Source: CAVSWN01 sp046728115 (GTDB lineage Bacteria; Acidobacteriota; Vicinamibacteria; Vicinamibacterales; CAVVIG01). From it: a stretch of 5,281 nt of DNA. The notes beneath the pieces are model-generated. The model made no database searches and had not been told where the DNA came from. It was given only the letters and a program-made list of their open reading frames with translations. The translations under genes were made by a program, and so were the position numbers. The first letter of the stretch is position 1, and every line of letters begins with the position of its first letter. Of this stretch, positions 1-5,281 are shown in pieces. The stretch is taken from the NCBI GenBank assembly GCA_046728115.1, contig JBKPDW010000056.1, positions 1 through 5,281 of the forward strand, in the 5' to 3' direction.

Positions 1-436
1 GTGCCCACTTTCTGAGGCCCAAGAACGGGAGGACTGTCCCAGCACAGAATGCCCGAATGAGGGATGTGCGTCTGTGCTTTTTGGCACACAGTTCCTGGCG
101 ACACGTGCCCTGCTGAGGGAGACCAACGTTGCCTCAAGCGAGTCGAGTTGCGAGCAGGTCTTCGTATACCGGATTGCACAGGAGATCGGTTCAGCCATCT
201 TCCAAGGGCGGACGACAGCCCCTCTCACCTGGAGAAGAATCAGGACACCGCCGGCGTCATGCAGTTCAAACGAGCAGTAGACCGAATTGGCGCAGCCGCG
301 GCCCTCTCCGCGGGATCTTCACGATGGGCATTCTTATGACCGAAAGAGCCGGGTCGTTGAGCTGTTTTCTTTGGCGGCTTGAGCGTGGAAGAGACCCCTC
401 ACACCTCCAGTTGCCGGCACGGGTGACCGCTGATCG
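1..436. other. Unassigned stretch with no supported gene
   Basis: I read this stretch in all frames and recognise no family. Short overlapping open frames exist on the plus strand (64-339, 74-280, 129-440), but they overlap one another, have no clear ribosome-binding site and show no domain motif. On the minus strand, which carries the neighbouring remnants, every frame is interrupted by stops. It lies downstream of the TPR-protein remnant ending at 437, so it may be intergenic DNA or a further remnant decayed past recognition. No tRNA-like cloverleaf and no direct-repeat array were seen. Confidence 0.5.
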
Positions 437-893
437 CTAGAGGGCCTGTTGACGGGCAAGCGCGACCGCCTCCACCGGCGACATCGCCCGGCCCACGGCG
501 CGGGCGGTTTCGAATGGTCCGCCACCGAGCAACGTCTTTACGGGCTCGAAGTAGCGATCTCGGATCCAGCCGATGGACGGGACCAGCGAGCCGCCGACGC
601 TGTCCAGCAGGCCGTCCGAGGCGCCCCACAACCGGGCCGCTCCGTCGGCGTGTCCTCCGGCGGCCAGCAGACCCGCGAACACATCGAGACTCCATCCCGC
701 GTGGATCTTCGAGATCCTGACAGAGCGACATCGCTTCCGAGGCCTGCGCACGCGCCCGGTCGAAGTCTTGCCGCACGATGCGCAGGGCCGCGGCTGCCGA
801 GGGCAGGGTCAGGAACGATGGTGGGGTCCATCGAGCCCAGATTCTCCCGAACCAGCGCTGAGAGCCGTCGTATCTTGCAAAGGGCCCGCAACT
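437..893 (-). pseudogene. C-terminal remnant of a TPR-containing ATPase/regulator, frameshifted
   Basis: Two minus-strand frames together read like the end of the large TPR proteins that follow an AAA ATPase in LuxR-type or adenylate-cyclase-type regulators. Frame one (893 down to about 696) contains a TPR-like helix pair including RQDFDRARAQASEA, then LCQDLEDPRG. The reading then moves to a second frame (from about 694), giving WSLDVFAGLLAAGGH, AARLWGASDGLL and finally SPVEAVALARQQAL before a TAG at 439-437. In this family the sequence RG-x-AWSL is normally continuous, so the shift at about 694-698 marks a small indel. The stretch ends like a complete C-terminus, but the ATPase and signalling domains are absent. 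What I see is the split homology; the family assignment rests on the well-known GDxxRGIAWSL...AARLxGAAEALRE...EGRALSLEEAVALA pattern. No promoter or start is credible. An alternative is a short expressed TPR fragment, which the frameshift makes unlikely. Confidence 0.7.
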
Positions 894-1018
894 CTATGCC
901 CTCCGAGGAAGCATTGCTGTCCGTGCGAACGGGGAGGCCGCTGCATCACGCTTCATACACACTTCCTTCTTACGGAGCGACTCGGAGCTCCGGAGCGAGG
1001 ACGGCCGATGCCCACCCT

Positions 1019-1300
1019 CTAGCCGGTGCCCGTTGGACGTAACAGGTGCAAGCTCCGACGTGCCTCGCGCCCGCGAGGCGTCAACGCCCGCGTCGCCGGG
1101 CGGAGCGGCTCCTCGACGTCGATCTCAAGAAAGCGGCGCTGCAACCATCCCATCAGGATTGGATGAAGGCGAGTCGCGCGTCGATTGGGATCGCCTTCGC
1201 ACCGGAGAACGTGGGCGCGCCGCGGCAAGTCCTTCGCATCGGGTTGCGCCAGTAGGCGAGCGAATGCGTCAAGGCACACAGGGTCGAATGTTTGGATCAT
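1019..1300 (-). pseudogene. Degraded PadR-type winged-helix regulator (tentative)
   Basis: A 93-codon minus-strand frame starts at ATG 1300-1298, with GGGTGA a few bases upstream as a possible ribosome-binding site, and ends at TAG 1021-1019. Its pieces match the order of a small PadR-family DNA-binding domain: FARLLAQPD near the N-terminus, LHPILMGWLQRRFLE where PadR proteins have a SGTLYPILMRLxxxGFLE recognition-helix motif, then VEEPLRP and ALTPRGREARRSL where the wing and the RLTPxGRE motif stand. The middle part (after LLAQPD) does not match, and the wing lacks the usual RPPRxYY residues, suggesting small compensating indels or drift. PadR proteins are cytoplasmic repressors, often paired in these phyla with ABC-type permease genes; no permease is visible here. 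Its minus-strand neighbours are also broken, which supports reading this as a remnant. It could be a divergent functional regulator or a chance frame. Confidence 0.45.
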
Positions 1301-1375
1301 GATCGTCACCCAAATCGCTGTCCATTACAGCATCGAGCACCCGATCACGACTATACGCGGCGGAGATCGATTGGA

Positions 1376-1393
1376 CTGTGCCGAACGGCACAG
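1376..1393. other. Small perfect hairpin in the gap between two remnants
   Basis: CTGTGCC and GGCACAG form a perfect 7-bp stem around a GAAC loop. It lies between the end of the ftsH remnant (1512) and the start of the PadR-like frame (1300). Neither side has a T-run, so it is not a typical intrinsic terminator on either strand. It could be an operator-like dyad for the PadR-like frame or a chance palindrome. Apart from it and the short overlapping frame tail at 1457-1528, I see nothing in 1301-1511. Confidence 0.3.
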
Positions 1394-1511
1394 CCCTGGT
1401 TTGGACATTCGCAGGAGCGTCCTCGGGATTTGTGATGGGCGACGGCACAACGCGGCTCAGTCGTGTACGACGACGGTCAGGAGTGAGGGATTGATCGTGA
1501 GGCCGTCAGCG

Positions 1512-2083
1512 TCATAGCCGATGAAGCCACCGGTCCGCTTCACGGTGGCTGTCCTCGACGATGCGGCGGACTTCGGCGTCGATCAGCTCCGAAGTGGCCT
1601 CGCTGTAAGGCTGGTGCTGGAAGGCCGGCGGCAGACCGTCGTCCTGGGGCGCCACAAAGCTGATGGGGCCGAGCTTCTCGCTCATCCCCCACCGCAATAC
1701 CATGTGCCGAGCGATCTCGGTGACCTGTTGGAGGTCGTTCTCAGCGCCGCTCGTGGCCACACCGTACACGAGCTTCTCCGCCGCGCGGCCACCGAGTGCG
1801 CAGGTGATACGTGCCTGCAGATAGTCTTCGGCGTAACTCGTCCGATCGTCGACCGGAAGCTGATAGGTCGCTCCCAGCGCCATGCCGCGCGGCACGATCG
1901 AGACGCGATGCACCGGGTCGCTGCCCGGTGTCAGCATCGCGAGCAGGGCATGTCCCGCCTCGTGGTAGGCGGTCCGCTCCCGATCCGCCGGACTGAGCAG
2001 AATGTTGCGAGCCGGCCCGAGCGTAATCTTCTGGAGCGCTTCGGCGAAATCCTCGGCACGCACCGTAGCCGCTTCCTTGCGTG
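1512..2083 (-). pseudogene. FtsH-like M41 zinc metalloprotease, 5'-truncated remnant
   Basis: FtsH is a membrane-bound ATP-dependent protease with an AAA+ domain followed by an M41 peptidase domain. Only the peptidase part is here. Homology begins at about 2083 with ARKEAATVRAEDFAEAL, the linker after the AAA+ domain, and an in-frame TGA lies just upstream. Counting from the GTG at 2063: LGPARN at 15-20, the zinc site HEAGH at 34-38 (1964-1950), PRGMALGATYQLP at 58-70, GGRAAEKLVYG at 91-101, GAENDLQQ with the third zinc ligand D110, and RWGMSE at 124-129. All catalytic residues are intact. The frame stops at TGA 1514-1512, about 149 residues after the zinc motif, so the usual end of the protein is also missing. 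The transmembrane segment, Walker A/B and second region of homology are absent and are not found right of the neighbouring IS. A GTG-initiated 183-residue product is possible on paper but would lack the ATPase needed for unfolding. Confidence 0.85.
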
Positions 2084-2110
2084 CACTAGGTCACGCATAT
2101 CTAATTCACA

Positions 2111-2158
2111 CCCGTTTTGTTAGAGCCTCTTAATTTAAGAGCTTGTAACAAAACTGGG
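2111..2158. repeat. Inverted repeat: two abutted IS-type termini
   Basis: Arms 2111-2133 and 2135-2157 pair at 19 of 23 positions around the central T at 2134. The core CTCTTAATTTAAGAG (2127-2141) is a perfect dyad, and the outer block GTTTTGTTA (2114-2122) pairs exactly with TAACAAAAC (2146-2154). Read outward, the right arm gives GAGCTTGTAACAAAAC and the left arm, on the opposite strand, GAGGCTCTAACAAAAC. Both resemble IS5-family terminal repeats. The right arm is taken as the left end of the transposase-bearing element. The left arm is best read as the end of a second related element, most of which is gone. The TTAA-T-TTAA between them fits a T/A-rich target used by this family. It could also form a long DNA or RNA hairpin. 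Confidence 0.75.
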
Positions 2159-3016
2159 CGAATGGCAGACGCCTTCCAGTGGCCGCAGTAACGTCAGCGG
2201 TTTATGGCTGCCGTGCTGCTGCCAGATGCATTGTGGAATCTGATCGAACCGCTCTTGCCCGTTCCACCGCCGCGGCCGAAGCGTGGACGGCCGCGCCTCC
2301 CTGATCGCGACTGCCTCACTGCCATCCTGTTCGTCTTGCGGAGTGGGATTCCTTGGCAGATGCTGCCGACGGAACTGGGCTGCGGATCGGGGATGACCTG
2401 TTGGCGACGACTGCGCGACTGGCAGCAAGACGGCATCTGGGATCTGATGCACTTCGCTCTTCTGAGTTGGCTCGCGCGCGACGGCGACATCGATTGGTCC
2501 CGTGCCATCTTGGACAGTTGTTCAGTGCGCGCGGTGTGTGGCGGAACGCAGACCGGTCCGAATCCCACCGACCGTGCGAAACGCGGGAGCAAACGGCATC
2601 TGATCTGTGATGGACGCGGCGTACCGCTCGCGATCCGCCTGACCGGCGCCAATCGTAACGACTCGCAAGAGGCCCTGGCCCTGGTCGATGCAATTCTCCC
2701 GCTGCATGGCGAACGCAGGCGCCCGCGGCACCGGCCGGACTGTGTGCTCGGGGATCGTGGCTACGACGCGGCGGCCATTCGGCGCGGGCTCCGGACTCGT
2801 CGCATCGTGCCTCTGCTCGCCATGCGACGCACCCAGCATGCGAGTGGTCTCGGCCGGTGGCGCTGGGTCGTGGAGCGCACATTTGCCTGGCTCAGTCAGT
2901 TTCGCCGCTTGCGAGTGCGCTATGACAAGCGGGCCGACATTCACGAGGCGTTCCGCTCGCTGGGGTGCGCGCTCATTTGTTGGCACTCGTTGCGAAGAAC
3001 TTGGCGGGCCGGCTAA
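2139..3016 (+). mobile_element. IS5-family insertion sequence, right end not identifiable
   Basis: The element begins at a terminal-repeat-like sequence, GAGCTTGTAACAAAACTGGG, at 2139-2158 and contains one intact IS5-family transposase gene. Elements of this kind are normally about 850-950 bases with matching terminal repeats close to the transposase ends. On the left the repeat is 46 bases before the start codon, as expected. On the right I searched by eye for GTTTTGTTA or a similar sequence after the stop at 3016 and found none before the kinase gene at 3079. The right boundary given is therefore only the transposase stop codon. No target-site duplication can be defined. The copy is probably truncated on the right and cannot transpose unless an end lies in an unexpected place. 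Confidence 0.8.
2204..3016 (+). CDS. IS5-family transposase (DDE type), full length
   Basis: This 270-residue protein would bind the IS ends and carry out DNA cleavage and strand transfer with an RNase H-fold DDE site. Residues 5-85 match the N-terminal DNA-binding domain of IS5-family transposases (LLPDALWNLIEPLLP, then GRPRLPDRDCLTAILFVLRSGIPWQMLP). The catalytic domain follows: first Asp D104 in ILDSCSVRA, second Asp D184 in LGDRGYD, and Glu E224 in RWVVERTFAWL, followed by FRRLRVRYDKRADIHEAF and a conserved C-terminal LGCALICWHSLRR. KRGSKRHLICDGRGVPL (126-142) is the usual first beta-hairpin region. No programmed frameshift is needed. The ATG at 2204 gives the expected N-terminus, although no good ribosome-binding site precedes it, which is common in insertion sequences. 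The gene looks uninterrupted, so the protein may still be active in trans even though this copy's right end is missing. Confidence 0.93.
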   Translation: MAAVLLPDALWNLIEPLLPVPPPRPKRGRPRLPDRDCLTAILFVLRSGIPWQMLPTELGCGSGMTCWRRLRDWQQDGIWDLMHFALLSWLARDGDIDWSRAILDSCSVRAVCGGTQTGPNPTDRAKRGSKRHLICDGRGVPLAIRLTGANRNDSQEALALVDAILPLHGERRRPRHRPDCVLGDRGYDAAAIRRGLRTRRIVPLLAMRRTQHASGLGRWRWVVERTFAWLSQFRRLRVRYDKRADIHEAFRSLGCALICWHSLRRTWRAG

Positions 3017-3056
3017 CGACGTCTCCAGATGGTCGGAGTTGGGAGCCCCGACTCGC

Positions 3057-3062
3057 TACAAT
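3057..3062 (+). promoter_or_regulatory. Possible -10 box for the kinase gene
   Basis: TACAAT differs from the sigma-70 -10 consensus at one position and lies 16 bases before the kinase ATG. Transcription from it would start about 3068-3070, leaving a leader of roughly ten bases and no room for a ribosome-binding site. The 17-base-spaced -35 position (3034-3039, CGGAGT) is poor. A 5-bp dyad GTCGG/CCGAC (3032-3036 and 3048-3052) lies just upstream. Confidence 0.35.
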
Positions 3063-3078
3063 AGCGTGTTGGCACGTA

Positions 3079-5281
3079 ATGGCTCTTTCCCCGGGCGTGC
3101 GCCTCGGCCCCTACGAAATCCTCTCGGTGCTCGGCGCCGGTGGAATGGGCGAGGTCTATCGCGCCCGCGACACGCGACTGGATCGCATCCTCGCCGTCAA
3201 AATTCTTCCCGAGACGCTCGCCGCTGATCCGCGATTCCGAGAACGCTTCGACCGCGAGGCCCGCACGATCTCGCAGCTCACGCACCCGAACATTTGCACG
3301 CTCTATGATGTGGGCGAACAGCAAGGCACGGCGTTTCTCGTCATGGAGTACCTCGAAGGTGAGACGCTGGCCGACCGGCTGAAGAAAGGCGCGCTGCCGC
3401 TCGACGAGGCGCGGAAGGTCGCGATTCAAATCGCCGACGCGCTGAGCGCGGCCCATCGACGTGGGATCGTGCATCGCGACCTGAAGCCGGGCAACGTGAT
3501 GCTTACGAAGACCGGCGCGAAGCTGCTTGACTTCGGACTCGCGAAATCAGGGACACCGGCAGTTGCGACTCCGCACTTGTCGATGCTGCCCACCACGCCA
3601 CCGCTCACGCAGCAAGGGACGATCCTCGGGACGTTTCAATACATGGCGCCGGAACAGCTCGAAGGCCTGGAGGCGGACGCGCGGACCGATATCTTCGCCT
3701 TTGCCGCGGTGCTGTACGAAATGGTCACAGGCAAGAAAGCGTTTGAAGGGAAGACACAGGCCAGCCTGATCGCCGCGATCCTCGAGCGCGAACCACAACC
3801 CCCCTCGAACCTGCAGCGGTTCGTACCACGGGCCCTGGACCGTCTGGTTCGTCGATGCCTTTCCAAGAATCCCGACGAGCGATGGCAGAGCGCGGCCGAT
3901 GTATCCATCCAACTGCAGGAGGTCATGGAAGCTGGCCCGAGCCCGCTTGTGAGTGATGTCTCGTCGAGCAAACGGATACGCCTGTGGCGGTCGCTCAGCG
4001 TCTTGCTCTTCGTGCTGCTGGCAGGTGGTCTCGCGGTCTGGCGATTCTGGCGTACGGCACCGGCCCCGGCGGCCCAGTCATTTGTGTTTACGGTCGCTCC
4101 CCCCGAAGGCGCGACATTGGTCACACCTGGCGGGCTACCGGGCGGACTGCCGTGGCTCGCGCTGTCCCCAGACGGTCGGGTGCTGGCGTTCGTGGCGTTG
4201 TCCGCCGACGGCCGACAGCAACTGTGGGCGCGGCTATTGGCGGCGACGGTCGCGCAGCCACTGGCGGGCACCGACGGCGCCGGTGCGCCGTTCTGGTCAC
4301 CGGACAGTCGGTACATCGCGTTCTTCGCGCGGGGGAAGCTGAAGTTTGTGGATGCGGCTGGCGGCCCGACGCAAGTCGTTGCCGATGCGCCTGGGATGTA
4401 CGGCAGCGGCAGTTGGAGCCGCGACAACACGATCGTCTTCGCGCCCACCCCGCGGAACGATGGTCTGCGAAAAGTGCAGGTCGGGGCTGCGGACGCAGGC
4501 CAATTCGTCACGCATCTCGATCAAAGCAAGGGACAGCGCGTGCATTTCTCGCCACAGTTTCTTCCCGACGGTCGCCATTTTCTCTTTGGCGTGGGCCGTA
4601 ATACTGGCACCGATGCGGAAACCTGGATCGGCTCACTCGACGGCGGTGAGCCACGGCTGCTCCTTCGCGCGGCCGCGGTGGCGCGCTACGTGGAACCCGG
4701 TTGGCTCCTGTTCAAACGGGGTCCGCTCTTCGCGCAGCGCGTGGACGGGCCCGATCTGCGGTTTGTGGGCGATCCCATCCGTCTCACCGACGCGGCTGTG
4801 GGGTCGAACCAGTTGACGACCTACATGGCGTTGTCCACCTCCATGACCGGGACGCTGGCCTACGGTGCTCCGACCGCCGACGAGACGCAACTCGTCTGGA
4901 GCGATCGCAGTGGTCGAACGCTAGGCTCGGTCGACGTGCCAAGCGCATCGGCGCCGTCCCTCTCACGCGACGGAACCATGATGGTGATGTCGCGGAACCT
5001 GCCGCAGACGGGCACGGACCTCTGGCTTTACGACGTGAAGCGGACAACGCTGATGCGGTTCACATTCGATTCAGCGTTGGAGCGATCGCCGATCTGGTCA
5101 CCTGATGGGAAATACGTCGTCTTTGCTGCGGGCCGTGATGGTGGCGTTGACCGGCTCTACCGGAAGTCAACCACCGAATCGGGCGACGGAGAACTCATCT
5201 CCAAGCTGGACGGCTCGTTTCCGACAGACTGGTCGGCCGACGGTCGCTTCATCCTGTTCCACAACTCCACGAGTGAGGGTC
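3079..5281 (+). CDS. Membrane-anchored Ser/Thr kinase with C-terminal PD40 beta-propeller, 3' partial
   Basis: The frame stays open from ATG 3079 to the window end, giving 734 complete codons and one extra base. Residues 12-280 are a Hanks-type kinase: glycine loop GAGGMGEV (19-26), catalytic Lys K41 in AVKIL, helix-C Glu E60, HRD with catalytic D134, K136 and N139, DFG (151-153), and APE (190-192). It should phosphorylate Ser/Thr on cytoplasmic partners. KRIRLWR (298-304) precedes one hydrophobic helix at about 305-322, giving an inside-to-outside anchor. An Ala/Pro linker leads to a propeller with TolB/PD40-type strands at 362-371, 406-415, 446-454 (degenerate), 494-503, 628-637, 673-682 and 718-727. 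The start is chosen because MALSPGVRLGPYEILSVLG is the usual N-terminus of this family; no ribosome-binding site precedes it. The G of the helix-F DxWxxG motif is A209. Family members usually run to roughly 850-900 residues, so the end is outside the window. Substrate and ligand are unknown; sensing by the propeller is inference. Confidence 0.93.
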   Translation, partial: MALSPGVRLGPYEILSVLGAGGMGEVYRARDTRLDRILAVKILPETLAADPRFRERFDREARTISQLTHPNICTLYDVGEQQGTAFLVMEYLEGETLADRLKKGALPLDEARKVAIQIADALSAAHRRGIVHRDLKPGNVMLTKTGAKLLDFGLAKSGTPAVATPHLSMLPTTPPLTQQGTILGTFQYMAPEQLEGLEADARTDIFAFAAVLYEMVTGKKAFEGKTQASLIAAILEREPQPPSNLQRFVPRALDRLVRRCLSKNPDERWQSAADVSIQLQEVMEAGPSPLVSDVSSSKRIRLWRSLSVLLFVLLAGGLAVWRFWRTAPAPAAQSFVFTVAPPEGATLVTPGGLPGGLPWLALSPDGRVLAFVALSADGRQQLWARLLAATVAQPLAGTDGAGAPFWSPDSRYIAFFARGKLKFVDAAGGPTQVVADAPGMYGSGSWSRDNTIVFAPTPRNDGLRKVQVGAADAGQFVTHLDQSKGQRVHFSPQFLPDGRHFLFGVGRNTGTDAETWIGSLDGGEPRLLLRAAAVARYVEPGWLLFKRGPLFAQRVDGPDLRFVGDPIRLTDAAVGSNQLTTYMALSTSMTGTLAYGAPTADETQLVWSDRSGRTLGSVDVPSASAPSLSRDGTMMVMSRNLPQTGTDLWLYDVKRTTLMRFTFDSALERSPIWSPDGKYVVFAAGRDGGVDRLYRKSTTESGDGELISKLDGSFPTDWSADGRFILFHNSTSEG

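Noticed and set aside
973..998. Direct repeat CGGAGCGA as the start of a repeat array
   Set aside because: Only two 8-base copies exist, with no further units and no CRISPR-like spacing.
449..1042. 197-codon plus-strand open frame
   Set aside because: It is Arg/Pro-rich without motifs and lies opposite the TPR-protein remnant, whose minus-strand translation is clearly family-like.
1376..1393. Rho-independent terminator
   Set aside because: The 7-bp stem is perfect, but neither strand has a T-tract after it, so it is listed only as a hairpin.
1521..2123. 200-codon plus-strand open frame
   Set aside because: It is antisense to the ftsH remnant, whose minus-strand translation carries HEAGH and other conserved M41 motifs. 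The plus-strand product has no recognisable motif.
2194..2882. Minus-strand open frames opposite the transposase
   Set aside because: The plus-strand transposase has a full DDE set and conserved N- and C-termini, so the opposite frames are shadows. No IS passenger gene is supported.
3032..3052. Operator or terminator hairpin before the kinase gene
   Set aside because: Only 5 bp pair (GTCGG/CCGAC) around an 11-base loop, which is expected by chance in GC-rich DNA.
2139..3079. A complete, mobile IS flanked by a target-site duplication
   Set aside because: I could not find a right terminal repeat or any duplicated flank. Only the left terminus and the transposase are supported.
3636..4511. 291-codon minus-strand open frame
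   Set aside because: It lies antisense within the kinase gene, and its product is low-complexity Ala/Pro/Ser/Arg-rich sequence typical of the reverse strand of GC-rich coding DNA.
1..5281. CRISPR array, tRNA, rRNA or an integrated defence or biosynthetic system
   Set aside because: No regularly spaced repeats, no cloverleaf or rRNA-like stretches, and no set of co-directed intact genes were found.

Overview
The window looks like GC-rich chromosomal DNA from a soil-type bacterium, most likely Acidobacteriota or Gemmatimonadota. The main clue is the gene on the right: a Ser/Thr protein kinase fused through one membrane helix to a TolB/PD40-type beta-propeller. This design is expanded in those phyla. 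The phylum is an inference; there is no rRNA or other marker here to fix it.

Layout. Bases 1-436 hold nothing I can assign. Bases 437-2083 are a decayed region with three gene remnants, all on the minus strand. In their direction of transcription they are an FtsH-like M41 metalloprotease C-terminus (2083-1512), a degraded PadR-type winged-helix regulator (1300-1019, tentative), and the frameshifted C-terminal end of a TPR protein of the type found behind LuxR/adenylate-cyclase/AAA ATPase regulators (893-437). Bases 2111-2158 form a strong inverted repeat that looks like two insertion-sequence ends abutted head to head around TTAATTTAA. Bases 2139-3016 are an IS5-family element with an intact 270-residue transposase but no recognisable right terminal repeat. 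From 3079 to the right edge runs an open plus-strand kinase/PD40 gene of at least 734 codons, cut by the window end.

How the parts relate. The IS sits exactly where the ftsH remnant loses its AAA+ half, and the missing half is not found on the other side of the IS. A simple insertion therefore does not explain the locus; insertion followed by deletion or rearrangement does. The kinase gene begins only 63 bases after the transposase stop, with a TACAAT box between and no clear ribosome-binding site, so it may use a very short leader. No operon or multi-gene system joins these parts. I see no convincing new defence, CRISPR, RNA or biosynthetic system. The most interesting points are the abutted IS ends, the stacked decay of regulatory genes, and the kinase start at the rearrangement border.
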